A DNA stretch of 22,400 bases from IMG/VR virus record IMGVR_UViG_3300007722_002006, positions 1 to 22,400 of that record. One strand, given 5' to 3'. Positions 1 through 5,853 of the stretch are shown in pieces. Position 1 is the stretch's first letter; each line of letters starts with the position of its first letter. The notes below the pieces were generated by a model. The model had not been told where the DNA came from, ran no database searches, and worked only from the letters and a program-made list of their open reading frames with translations. Source of the DNA: a virus. The position numbers and the translations under genes were made by a program.

Positions 1-117
1 AGAAGCCCTTTGGCCGGATGTAAGTTTCACACAGCACGGACTTGCTTTCGCCCACAGAAACCCTTTGATGATTGCTGCCCGTAGATCGGAGATTGTGATA
101 GGTCTAACAGTCGTCAT
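1..117 (-). CDS. Partial hypothetical protein, N-terminal 39 residues
   Basis: An open frame begins at the ATG at 117 on the minus strand and runs off the left edge of the window without a stop, giving 39 residues. The ATG overlaps the stop of the preceding gene as ATGA (stop at 116-114), the coupling style used by other genes in this leftward run. It begins MTTVRPITISDLRAAIIKG and has a CC pair near residues 28-29. No family can be named from so short a piece. Because the overlap is tight and the frame stays open, it is probably a real gene. Confidence 0.55.
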   Translation of the reverse strand, partial: MTTVRPITISDLRAAIIKGFLWAKASPCCVKLTSGQRAS

Positions 118-800
118 TGGTTCCTTTCGGTGACGGTGAGCATACGATCAACGAGATCGTGGGCGGAGACACGAAGTTCCAGTACCGTGGGGGCGAGAGC
201 ATCCTGAGCGGCAACCTGAGCGGCAACCATAACGGCAACCCGAACGGCAGCCTGAGCGGCAACCCCAGCGGCAGCCTGAGCGGCAGCCTGAGCGGCATCC
301 CGAGCGGCAACCCCAGCGGCATCCCGAACGGCAGCCTGAGCGGCAGTCGCGTTTTCGCGGACCGCTTTCAAAACTGGAAGAATCGTTGGGTAGTTGTCGG
401 CATCGACAGGCTGCAACGATTCCAAAGTTTCGGCCTGAGAAGTGAGTCCCGCGAGCCGTAACCATGCGGGGGTTTGCACCCTGACAAGCCAATCGGTAGC
501 CAACCAAGCGCGAGTTTCTTCCTGCTCGGATGTGCCCGCAGAATTGACTAAACGCTGAATGTAACGTTTCAATTCTTGCCGTCGGTCGTCATCCGAATCG
601 TCATTCCATGTGCGCAAAAACGCTGCTATCACAGGCGAAACACATTCAGGGTGATCCGACCAAGGCTCACCTGCAATGAAAGCGACAGCCTCAAGGACAC
701 AGGCGCCGTCTTCTAGTGACTTGTGTGCGCCTTTTTCGAGTGTGAGTGTGTCAATGTTTAGTGATGGTGTCATGGTGGTTCCCTTTTCGTCGGTGGTCAT
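114..800 (-). CDS. Ala-rich hypothetical protein with a 12-bp repeat-encoded C-terminal helix
   Basis: This is a 228-residue protein of unknown function. Residues 11-130 form a compact-looking domain with GACVLEAVAFIAGEPWSDHP, a segment ending in SPVIAAFLRTWND, and later DWLV and PAWLRLAGL. I recognise this pattern from Ala-rich hypothetical proteins of actinobacteria and their phages, none with an assigned role to my knowledge. Residues about 155-200 are a four-residue repeat of the type (V/D/A)AA(Q/R/G), encoded by twelve 12-bp units at 203-346 and predicted to be one long helix. The end (LELRVSAHDLVDRML) is again non-repetitive. The start at 800 overlaps the upstream stop as ATGA and has GAGGAA before it. 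An ATG at 773 with AAAGGGA seven bases upstream is a reasonable alternative. Alanine content differs sharply from the genes to its right, which may point to transfer of this block. Confidence 0.8.
   Translation of the reverse strand: MTTDEKGTTMTPSLNIDTLTLEKGAHKSLEDGACVLEAVAFIAGEPWSDHPECVSPVIAAFLRTWNDDSDDDRRQELKRYIQRLVNSAGTSEQEETRAWLATDWLVRVQTPAWLRLAGLTSQAETLESLQPVDADNYPTILPVLKAVRENATAAQAAVRDAAGVAARDAAQAAAQAAAGVAAQAAVRVAVMVAAQVAAQDALAPTVLELRVSAHDLVDRMLTVTERNQ
203..346. repeat. 12 x 12-bp tandem repeat (minisatellite) inside the Ala-rich gene
   Basis: Twelve consecutive 12-bp units can be laid out without a gap. The plus-strand forms are CCTGAGCGGCAA, CCCGAACGGCAG, CCCCAGCGGCAT and close variants. 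The unit length is a multiple of three, so gain or loss of units keeps the gene in frame. The minus-strand reading gives four-residue helical repeats. No unit contains a stop in several other frames, which creates long spurious open frames here (Pro/Leu-rich, Ser/Gly-rich and Cys/Arg-rich). Confidence 0.95.
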
Positions 801-1273
801 TGTCGTTCCTCATCTCCCCAAGCATAGAAGGGGATGTTATCTCCATCTTCGGCCATAGACTCGTCGAACGCTTCGACATCCTCAGATTCCTCTAAAAATA
901 TAATCGACTCACGGTACTGAGATAAGGCGAGGTCGAAAGCGGTCTCTGCTATTTTCAATATCTCTTTGGCAACAATGGTATTGTCTGATGCGATCTTCAG
1001 CAGCCTACTCGCTTCCTCTGCTGCGACATTATCGTAAACCTTTCGGTATTCAACATCTTCCAAACGGCCCGAAAAGTATCGCTCTGCGCCGGTCTGGTCG
1101 CTTTTAAAAGCCAAGGCGTAGGCGGCTACTTCTTTTGCGAATGCTTCAATGGGGGAGAAAGTTTCGGAACACGAAATCTCATTCTCTTTTTGCAGAGCTG
1201 GGTCTTTGTAGGAAATAAGTTGAGACTCATCTCGTGGGTCATATTGGGGATAATCTGGATCATAAGGTTCCAT
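797..1273 (-). CDS. Acidic helical hypothetical protein
   Basis: A 158-residue protein of no recognised family. The first 25 residues are rich in Pro, Asp and Tyr and look disordered. Residues about 40-130 are Ala/Glu/Lys-rich with heptad-like hydrophobic spacing, for example EAFAKEVAAYALAF and AKEILKIAETAFDLALSQYR, which suggests a helical bundle or coiled coil. The C-terminus is strongly acidic. No signal peptide or membrane segment is visible. It overlaps the upstream gene by 14 nt and the downstream gene by 4 nt (ATGA), so it is probably co-transcribed with both. It resembles its two upstream neighbours in composition, but I cannot show homology by eye. Confidence 0.75.
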   Translation of the reverse strand: MEPYDPDYPQYDPRDESQLISYKDPALQKENEISCSETFSPIEAFAKEVAAYALAFKSDQTGAERYFSGRLEDVEYRKVYDNVAAEEASRLLKIASDNTIVAKEILKIAETAFDLALSQYRESIIFLEESEDVEAFDESMAEDGDNIPFYAWGDEERQ

Positions 1274-1799
1274 CTGATGACTCTCCGTTTTTGTTTAATG
1301 AGCGCTCATACTTAAATAAGTCTTCCCACTTTTGCTGTTCTTTTGCTCCGGCCTTGATCTCGTTTTTTAGATTGAAAATTCGTCTGGCGTCTATAACCCG
1401 CCTTCTCATATGGTCATCATTTTCTTCTTTTAATCGCACATTTTCTGCGGCTATCAAAGTACTGAAGTGTTCGAGATTAGGGTTCGCTTTCCTGAGTTCT
1501 TCGCACGCTGCCTCGTAAGCCTCGTCGGCAGCCAGTTCGGCGTTCCGACATGCATCCGCTGCGGCCAGTAATAGGTCGCGGCTGATAACGGCAGATGCAG
1601 CCCTAGCGGTCTCATGAGCAATATCCGATGCGAGGTAGTCCGCTCTCATGATATCCGAGATTGTCTTGTGCGCTAATCGAAACTTTTTAAGTGCTTCTTT
1701 ATCTACTTCTTGGCTATCATATTCCTCACCCGCAAATATCGCAGCGGAAACTACAGCTTCGTAGCGTGAATCTTTGTCACCGGGCTTATCTGTATTCAT
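1260..1799 (-). CDS. Ala/Glu-rich coiled-coil hypothetical protein
   Basis: A 179-residue protein, almost entirely predicted helix. The middle third is Ala-rich (ARAASAVISRDLLLAAADAC, then NAELAADEAYEAACEELRKA). The last third is charged and coiled-coil-like (NVRLKEENDDHMRRRVIDAR). I recognise no domain. The start at 1799 lies four bases beyond the upstream stop, with a GGAG about 11 nt before the ATG, so translation is probably coupled. The density of short Ala-x-x-Ala runs links it in style to the flanking genes. A structural or scaffold-like role is possible but unsupported. Confidence 0.75.
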   Translation of the reverse strand: MNTDKPGDKDSRYEAVVSAAIFAGEEYDSQEVDKEALKKFRLAHKTISDIMRADYLASDIAHETARAASAVISRDLLLAAADACRNAELAADEAYEAACEELRKANPNLEHFSTLIAAENVRLKEENDDHMRRRVIDARRIFNLKNEIKAGAKEQQKWEDLFKYERSLNKNGESSDGTL

Positions 1800-1803
1800 T
1801 TAC

Positions 1804-2145
1804 TCAATCTTCTCCATTATTACTGGCATCGTAATATTTCTTGCGGGCAATTAGACAAGACTTATTGAAAACGCCTTGTGCCTCGATGATGGCGGCGTCA
1901 AGTTCATCCTGAGCGGAATTCAAAATATAAGCCTTGCTTTTGGCAAGTGCTTCATCAAATTCTGAGTGTAAGCGAATCGACAAAGCAAGGCTCTTATTCA
2001 ATGCCTTAAGTGCCGCTACCCGCTGAGGCTCATCAGCGATCAAGCAGAGGTCGAAACATCTACGAGCCTCATTCCTGGCGTCTATCCACTGGTCTTCTTT
2101 GTCATGCCAAAGTTCGTCAAGTTTACTGTCACTTTTACTTTTCAT
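1804..2145 (-). CDS. Helical hypothetical protein
   Basis: A 113-residue, mostly helical protein of unknown family. It is charged at the N-terminus (MKSKSDSKLDELWHDKEDQW) and has two Ala/Leu-rich helical stretches, ALKALNKSLALSIRLHSEFD and LDAAIIEAQGVFNKSC. AGAGGA lies about 7 nt before the ATG at 2145 and serves as a good ribosome site. The gene start lies inside a 37-codon open frame at 2135-2248, so its expression may be coupled to that small frame and to the promoter at 2256-2264. Confidence 0.75.
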   Translation of the reverse strand: MKSKSDSKLDELWHDKEDQWIDARNEARRCFDLCLIADEPQRVAALKALNKSLALSIRLHSEFDEALAKSKAYILNSAQDELDAAIIEAQGVFNKSCLIARKKYYDASNNGED

Positions 2146-2248
2146 CCGATTTCCTCTTTTTTGATATAGCGGCGGTGATTACGTTCGGCATAGCATGTTC
2201 GGCATACGCGACTTCCGCTTTGGGGGCGATACGTGTTGGTTTTGTCAT
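2135..2248 (-). CDS. Small 37-residue leaderless ORF
   Basis: This short frame starts with the ATG at 2248, seven bases after the -10 hexamer of an extended -10 element (TGTGGTAGGGT) read on the minus strand. The same geometry occurs before several clear genes here. It encodes 37 residues beginning MTKPTRIAPKAEVAYAEHAM and ending KKRKSDEK, which is basic and without a recognisable domain. It overlaps the next gene by 11 nt in another frame. It may be a real small protein, or a translated leader that couples ribosomes to the downstream AGAGGA site. Confidence 0.5.
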   Translation of the reverse strand: MTKPTRIAPKAEVAYAEHAMPNVITAAISKKRKSDEK

Positions 2249-2255
2249 AAGGATG

Positions 2256-2264
2256 ACCCTACCA
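2256..2264 (-). promoter_or_regulatory. Extended -10 promoter (TGGTAGGGT) for the leftward helical genes
   Basis: On the minus strand the sequence reads TGTGGTAGGGT. The TGTGG part is identical to the promoters at 5208 and 8413, but the hexamer TAGGGT is poorer. The ATG at 2248 follows after exactly seven bases, where the first transcribed base is expected. Confidence 0.5.
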
Positions 2265-2284
2265 CATAAACCGTGTAGGTGCTG

Positions 2285-3571
2285 TCATTTGTAAATAAAA
2301 TCTCCGAAAGGCTGCGGCAGTAAGGAGAATTCATCTAAATGAGCTTCAACTTCATTCACGAACGCCTCAAAGACATGTCGAACAACAGGGATATTTACGG
2401 CATTCCCTAGTTGCTTATAAGCCAAGCCGTCACGCTGACCAGAAAGGTCAAAATCTCCAGAAAAGCCTTGCAATCGCGCCGCTTCTCTCGGAGTTATGAC
2501 CCGACGCCTCGGTCCAATGATGGAAGTCTGATTTATCGCCACAAGCGCGGGCAAATAGGTCAATCGCTTCGCACGAATGCCGGAAGGTCGTAACTGCATC
2601 GCTGTATCCCAAAGTGATACAGAATCTTGTGCCTGCCATTCCAACTTTCTGCGGGACGGAGGGAAGTCCGATAAATTATCGTTCTCCCTCAGCCATTCAT
2701 CAATAATATCACGGTTATCACAATAAAGTTTAGAGTTCTTCTCTATAAACTTAACTTTCCATCCAGGTGTCCCCTCGGGGGAAACTGGAGTATCAGTGAA
2801 GTAGTCAGCCCAAATAGGAAATCCGTCCAACTGACGACCCCTGTTGGTCGTAACTCTGATGACAAACTGATCCCAAGCGTCGATTATTCGAATATTATCA
2901 GATGATAGACGATATTCGTCGCCAATTTCATTTTCGTCTTGAAGAAACATCAGTTCAAGCTCATTATGAGACCAAGGATCGTGATCCCATAGCTCGCTTG
3001 CTTTATAAGCGACTGATGGCTTGATTGGATCTAAAGTTTTCATCTGATTTCCGACATAAACCCCCGTAATAAACACTCGGTCTCGAATTTGTGGGGTCCC
3101 ACCCTCGGAAGGGTGCAATAAATGGGGGGAAAAGATGGTTGGTTGATCAGAAACTAAATATCCAAGTTCTCTAAGAGAACTAATGATCACATTATACTCA
3201 TGACGGTGACGTGGACCTATAAGGTTTTTGACATTCTCAAGAATAAACAACTTTGGTCGTTTGGCTTCCAAAATGCGAAGGATGCTCCAAAACAGTGTCC
3301 CCCGAGTCTCTTCCATCCCCAACTGTTTGCCGGATTTGGAAAACGGCTGGCAAGGGAACCCTGCGCAAAGCACATCGTGGTCGGGGATAGAGATTTCGTT
3401 CTCAGTTAAAGGAACTATGTCACCTTCCGGTTTTATTCCCCAATTACGGAAATAAATATCAGAAGCATGAGAATCAATTTCCGATGCAAAGACACATTCT
3501 CCACCTAAAGATGTCATGGCGGCATGAAAACCACCAATTCCAGAAAAAAGGTCAATAAAAGTAAATGACAT
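2285..3571 (-). CDS. dcm: DNA (cytosine-5-)-methyltransferase
   Basis: A complete 428-residue C5-cytosine DNA methyltransferase. Its motifs occur in the family order. Motif I is FIDLFSGIGGFHAA (residues about 5-18, AdoMet binding). Motif IV is CAGFPCQPFSKSG with the catalytic Cys of PCQ near residue 75. Motif VI is ENVKNL. Motif VIII is QIRDRVF (family QxRxR). Motif X is KQLGNAVNIPVV. About 160 residues between motifs VIII and IX would form the target-recognition region. No restriction endonuclease is seen beside it, so it is an orphan enzyme that probably protects phage DNA or marks it. It starts directly after the stop of a small zinc-ribbon gene (TGA then ATG), so the two are probably co-expressed. 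The target site cannot be read from the sequence. Confidence 0.96.
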   Translation of the reverse strand: MSFTFIDLFSGIGGFHAAMTSLGGECVFASEIDSHASDIYFRNWGIKPEGDIVPLTENEISIPDHDVLCAGFPCQPFSKSGKQLGMEETRGTLFWSILRILEAKRPKLFILENVKNLIGPRHRHEYNVIISSLRELGYLVSDQPTIFSPHLLHPSEGGTPQIRDRVFITGVYVGNQMKTLDPIKPSVAYKASELWDHDPWSHNELELMFLQDENEIGDEYRLSSDNIRIIDAWDQFVIRVTTNRGRQLDGFPIWADYFTDTPVSPEGTPGWKVKFIEKNSKLYCDNRDIIDEWLRENDNLSDFPPSRRKLEWQAQDSVSLWDTAMQLRPSGIRAKRLTYLPALVAINQTSIIGPRRRVITPREAARLQGFSGDFDLSGQRDGLAYKQLGNAVNIPVVRHVFEAFVNEVEAHLDEFSLLPQPFGDFIYK

Positions 3572-3784
3572 TCAACTCACACTTTCAATGGGGGAAAAAA
3601 GAAAAGATTCATCATAACCAGAAATTATTTGAATATACCTTGGGTTAGAATTACAAGTAACTTTTGTTTGATGAGGACCTGATGAACCACAGAACCAGCA
3701 CAACTCATGGTCAACCTTATTTATGGTCCAACAGCAACCACAATCGCACTCGAACCCTTTAACATAAAGATTATTGTCATTCAT
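3572..3784 (-). CDS. Small zinc-ribbon-like protein
   Basis: A 70-residue protein with two cysteine clusters, CDCGCC near residues 14-19 and CWFCG near residues 29-33. The layout suggests a single zinc-binding fold. Its function is unknown. It lies immediately before the methyltransferase with no gap, and its ATG overlaps the stop of a 31-codon frame as ATGA. That makes a tightly coupled trio of tiny ORF, zinc-ribbon protein and methyltransferase. A DNA-binding or regulatory role would fit the context but is not shown. Confidence 0.75.
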   Translation of the reverse strand: MNDNNLYVKGFECDCGCCWTINKVDHELCWFCGSSGPHQTKVTCNSNPRYIQIISGYDESFLFSPIESVS

Positions 3785-3876
3785 GGCAACAAAAGTCGGG
3801 GGGAAAGGTAAATCTTCTCAGCCTCTTTAGACAATATATATATATCTCTATATGCTATGTAGATGATGTTGATCAT
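3781..3876 (-). CDS. Small 31-residue ORF with a very strong ribosome site
   Basis: The ATG at 3876 follows AAGGAGGGG with ideal spacing, one of the strongest Shine-Dalgarno sequences in the window. The frame encodes 31 residues (MINIIYIAYRDIYILS, then a charged stretch and PRLLLP). Its TGA overlaps the ATG of the zinc-ribbon gene (ATGA). The N-terminal half is hydrophobic and Tyr/Ile-rich, because the DNA there is an AT-repeat (ATATATATAT at about 3835-3845). It is probably a translated leader feeding ribosomes into the zinc-ribbon and methyltransferase genes, or a micro-protein in its own right. Confidence 0.5.
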   Translation of the reverse strand: MINIIYIAYRDIYILSKEAEKIYLSPRLLLP

Positions 3877-3986
3877 GATAACCCCTCCTTGGGGGACCAT
3901 GTCTATCACACAAGACGCTGAACGGGGGGCTTCTTCTTCTTTTTTTTTTCTTACAATATTTTCCTGCGACCCGCTTTGTCGGAATT
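3877..3986. other. Intergenic leader of the methyltransferase unit
   Basis: This stretch separates two minus-strand genes. It contains a T-rich tract on the plus strand (TCTTCTTCTTTTTTTTTTC around 3940-3952), hence an A-rich tract in the minus-strand transcript. It also contains a short G-rich stretch at 3926-3931 and the Shine-Dalgarno of the 31-residue ORF. I see no clear extended -10 box on the minus strand and no good terminator hairpin. Confidence 0.5.
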
Positions 3987-4205
3987 CTAGTCGCTTTCTG
4001 CCTGTCGATCGGACGATATCTTGTCCATCAACTGAATCAGGAACCCGTTTGCTGCCTCTTTTTCTTCATCTTGAATTGCATTGACAAGAAAGCCGCATAT
4101 GAGCCTCAAGTCGATAAGATCGAGGAAGTCAGATGCTTTAATCTCAATTAGCTCGTCTTGGCCTAGTTTCTCTGCTTCCTCAATCTTATCAAAAATTGTC
4201 GTCAT
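3987..4205 (-). CDS. Small acidic hypothetical protein
   Basis: A 72-residue acidic protein, predicted largely helical (FDKIEEAEKLGQDELIEIKA, then DLIDLRLICGFLVNAIQ). No domain is recognised. Its ATG overlaps the upstream stop by 4 nt (ATGA), so it is translationally coupled to the zinc-finger-like gene before it. It is the last gene of its cluster before a gap of about 110 bp. Confidence 0.65.
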   Translation of the reverse strand: MTTIFDKIEEAEKLGQDELIEIKASDFLDLIDLRLICGFLVNAIQDEEKEAANGFLIQLMDKISSDRQAESD

Positions 4206-4495
4206 TCCAAACTCTCCCTGTCGTAAGATATTCTGTGGCCTTCAAGAACCCTGTATGAGTGTTCTGAGGAATAATATATCTTAGCATAGGCTTTCCTCCC
4301 CGGCTCATCATACGCATCGCAACTCGGATTCGCACAGAGAAATAGAGCCTTAAAAGATTGTGGTTCTGACAGTATGTGGACTGCATCAATTAGAGATAAC
4401 TTATTTCGGCAGTAAGCACAGTACTTCTCTGGATAAGGAAAACCTTCTATCTTTTTCCCTAGCAAGTTTCCTCTAAAGAAGTCATTTATACTCAT
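4202..4495 (-). CDS. Small zinc-finger-like protein
   Basis: A 97-residue protein with paired cysteine motifs, CAYC near residues 26-29 and CANPSC near residues 54-59, followed by DAYDEPGRKAYA. The spacing CxxC-x24-CxxxxC followed by DAY resembles small phage zinc-binding proteins of the form CPYC...C.xCDAYV, whose role is not established. The start at 4495 overlaps the upstream gene by 14 nt. Zinc binding is likely from the cysteines; the function is unknown. Confidence 0.7.
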   Translation of the reverse strand: MSINDFFRGNLLGKKIEGFPYPEKYCAYCRNKLSLIDAVHILSEPQSFKALFLCANPSCDAYDEPGRKAYAKIYYSSEHSYRVLEGHRISYDRESLE

Positions 4496-4697
4496 TGAAC
4501 AGTCCTATCAGTTTCTCAACCTCAGCTTCGAGGTCATGAAAACACTTGAGAACATTGTGGAGATGCCTAGCATCAAAACCCTCCTTGGAAGGAAATTCTA
4601 TCCACCAGTTGGGATCAAGGGCGCTATATTCCCTGAAGGGCTCGATGATAAGGCGAGTTTCAGTATGGTTGTTATTCGCGAATACTCTAGGCTCCAT
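4482..4697 (-). CDS. Small hypothetical protein, leaderless start
   Basis: A 71-residue protein with a mixed N-terminal half (RLIIEPFREYSALDPNWWIE) and a helical C-terminal half (HLHNVLKCFHDLEAEVEKLI). No family is recognised. The ATG at 4697 stands six bases after the hexamer of TGCTATAAT on the minus strand with no room for a ribosome site, so the mRNA is probably leaderless. It heads an overlapping three-gene unit (4697 to 3987). Confidence 0.7.
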   Translation of the reverse strand: MEPRVFANNNHTETRLIIEPFREYSALDPNWWIEFPSKEGFDARHLHNVLKCFHDLEAEVEKLIGLFNEYK

Positions 4698-4703
4698 GCC
4701 TAC

Positions 4704-4712
4704 ATTATAGCA
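4704..4712 (-). promoter_or_regulatory. Extended -10 promoter TGCTATAAT
   Basis: Read on the minus strand, this is a perfect -10 hexamer TATAAT with the TGn extension. The ATG at 4697 follows after six bases, implying a leaderless transcript. It lies just downstream of the stop of the DUF2746-like gene. Confidence 0.7.
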
Positions 4713-4717
4713 TAGTG

Positions 4718-5068
4718 CTAGGGGGTTTCGTCGTTCATTTCTTTCTTCAGGTGGACAAGCTCATGGTTTGACTGCCACATGTTAGACTGGTCAAGCCGAT
4801 CATCAAGTTTGTCTACTTTTTCGTCGATTCCAGTTACCTGAGCGCTTAGGTGGGTTAAGAGAATCACACTCTGATCGGAAACTCCACGATTTTCGTTGTG
4901 CTGAGCGGTGTTCTCTTCACGGAAGAGATCCGAATCTTTCTTGGCCCGCCTATGCTGCTTGTTGTTTGATACCAAAATAGCGACTATGCCACTAGCAGCT
5001 GTGATTAACGATATAACGACTGGAACGATAATTACTTCTGCGACTGATGTAATGTTAGACATAGACAT
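4718..5068 (-). CDS. DUF2746-like single-pass membrane protein
   Basis: A 116-residue protein with one N-terminal membrane segment (residues about 9-33, including VIIVPVVISLITAASGIVAI and a following LV). A basic stop-transfer KQHRRAKK follows, then a soluble helical tail with heptads (LTHLSAQVTGIDEKVDKLDD) of coiled-coil type. This layout matches the DUF2746 family common in actinobacteriophages, some of which are annotated as holin-like, though that role is not established. Starts at 5068 and 5062 are both possible; AAGGA is spaced better for 5062. A promoter at 5108-5116 (TGCTATCCT) and an inverted repeat lie upstream. Confidence 0.75.
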   Translation of the reverse strand: MSMSNITSVAEVIIVPVVISLITAASGIVAILVSNNKQHRRAKKDSDLFREENTAQHNENRGVSDQSVILLTHLSAQVTGIDEKVDKLDDRLDQSNMWQSNHELVHLKKEMNDETP

Positions 5069-5096
5069 CCTTGAAAGAGAGGTGCAGCGCTAAGCG

Positions 5097-5117
5097 TTGC
5101 TATATCAAGGATAGCAA
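5097..5117. promoter_or_regulatory. Operator-like inverted repeat overlapping a minus-strand -10 box
   Basis: A perfect 7-bp inverted repeat, TTGCTAT and ATAGCAA, with a 7-nt spacer. It includes much of the leftward extended -10 element TGCTATCCT (minus strand, 5108-5116). A dimeric repressor binding here would block leftward transcription. It could also form a small hairpin in the leader. Confidence 0.45.
5108..5116 (-). promoter_or_regulatory. Extended -10 promoter TGCTATCCT (leftward)
   Basis: On the minus strand TGCTATCCT lies about 40 nt before the membrane-protein start. The opposed rightward promoter at 5210 shares the hexamer TATCCT, so the two form a divergent pair about 100 bp apart. 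Confidence 0.5.
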
Positions 5118-5207
5118 GATACAACTTATGAAGCCACACTTCTTATAGTGAGGAAAAGAATAAGAAATTTATAAAAAACACACAAATCGAAGCACGGCTC
5201 CGTAAAG

Positions 5208-5218
5208 TGTGGTATCCT
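5208..5218 (+). promoter_or_regulatory. Extended -10 promoter TGTGGTATCCT (rightward)
   Basis: TGTGG is identical to the promoters at 8413 and 13676; the hexamer is TATCCT. No ATG or open frame follows within 600 bp, so the expected transcript from about 5225 would be non-coding. Confidence 0.55.
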
Positions 5219-5224
5219 TTCTTT

Positions 5225-5385
5225 AGGCAAGAAGAATCTTGCTGGATGTGATCACAACTTCAGACGGGGAACAGGGTACTATTGGCTTAAGCCAAGAAAT
5301 CCTCCTTAGCGAGCCCTTGCTTATATCGGGCATTATTTCGCTTTAAAAACACCTCTAATACTACTTAAGCACTCCGTGCTTTTAT
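5225..5385 (+). ncRNA. Candidate structured small RNA ending in a terminator
   Basis: This stretch runs from the expected start of the promoter at 5208-5218 to a terminator-like hairpin and has no plausible open frame. Visible structure in order: a 6-bp hairpin GCAAGA/TCTTGC with an AGAA loop (5227-5242), a TGTGATCACA palindrome (5247-5256), a 14-nt palindrome TTGGCTTAAGCCAA (5282-5295), a two-part stem (AGCGA 5308-5312 with TCGCT 5338-5342, and GCCC 5313-5316 with GGGC 5328-5331), then the terminator. Between the last two structured parts lies GAAATCCTCCTT, apparently unpaired, which contains the anti-Shine-Dalgarno-like CCTCCTT. Such C-rich loops are used by known small RNAs to pair with ribosome sites. 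The RNA's existence is inferred from signals only. Confidence 0.4.
5367..5385 (+). terminator. Hairpin terminator AAGCAC/GTGCTT followed by T-rich tail
   Basis: A 6-bp stem (5367-5372 with 5376-5381) closes a three-base TCC loop and runs into TTTTAT. The stem is short but the form is that of an intrinsic terminator on the plus strand. Confidence 0.5.
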
Positions 5386-5631
5386 AAAGGCAACACAAAC
5401 CCTTCTGAAAAAAGATTCTGAAAAGGGAAGTAATGTAAAGAATATTTCCTCTACTTTACACCCCACCCTACTATTGTCATATAAATAGTAGTAGTCCTAT
5501 AAATAGTAATAGTTCTATAAGAATTATTATCTATACAATTCTAATAATAGTATATTAGTAAGTATAGTAATCATAAGTATACTAATACTTGTATTGCTAT
5601 AAAGTCTTTATCTTCTGAGATATCTATGTCA

Positions 5632-5680
5632 AGAATCTTTTTCAGCCAAAAAAAGGCTTACGCGTAATTTTTTTTAAAAT
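5632..5680. repeat. Direct repeat copy 1 with TTACGCGTAA palindrome
   Basis: A 49-bp unit containing AGAATCTTTTTCAGCC, a run of seven A, GGCTTACGCGTAA, a run of eight T and AAAAT. AGCC/GGCT can form a short stem over the A-run. TTACGCGTAA (5658-5667) is a perfect 10-bp palindrome. Confidence 0.9.
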
Positions 5681-5689
5681 AAAGGCTTC

Positions 5690-5736
5690 AGAATCTTTTT
5701 CAGCCAAAAAAGGCTTACGCGTAATTTTTTTAAAAT
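5690..5736. repeat. Direct repeat copy 2 with TTACGCGTAA palindrome
   Basis: Identical to the unit starting at 5632 except that the A-run has six bases and the T-run seven. The start-to-start distance is 58 bp and the palindromes lie 57 bp apart (5658 and 5715). The stem AGCC/GGCT followed by a T-run resembles a weak plus-strand terminator. Confidence 0.9.
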
Positions 5737-5853
5737 TTTGCCCTTCAGCGTATTTTAACTTTTCGAAGTGAAGATGCCAGAATGGCAATAGTGCAGTGAG
5801 CCATAAGGGATATGGGAGAATTCCACAGGACGGGAGCGTTATCATCGAATGTG

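Larger units (their letters stand above)
5386..5853. other. AT-rich intergenic region between divergent gene blocks
   Basis: I see no convincing gene here. The left part holds CTGAAAAAAGATTCTGAA (5405-5422), nearly the reverse complement of the start of the direct repeats further right, and an inverted repeat TGTAAAG/CTTTACA (5434-5440 and 5454-5460). From about 5465 to 5625 the DNA is very AT-rich with short recurring words such as CTATAAATAGTA and AGTATA. Then come two copies of a direct repeat. The position between opposed gene blocks, the AT-richness and the repeats would suit a replication origin or a control region, but I see no iteron array good enough to call one. Confidence 0.5.

Noticed and set aside
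117-507. Overlapping Pro/Leu-, Ser/Gly- and Cys/Arg-rich open frames
   Set aside because: They exist because the 12-bp repeat has no stops in several frames. Only the minus-strand Ala-rich frame has non-repetitive family-like sequence on both sides and coupled neighbours.
3743-3765. T-loop-like GGTTCGAGT on the minus strand
   Set aside because: No matching T stem or acceptor stem could be found; it is within the zinc-ribbon coding sequence.
5642-5845. Minus-strand ORF of 67 codons in the divergent intergenic region
   Set aside because: It lacks a ribosome site or nearby -10 box, and its C-terminal half merely translates the direct repeat (KKITRKPF appears twice). It is more likely non-coding.
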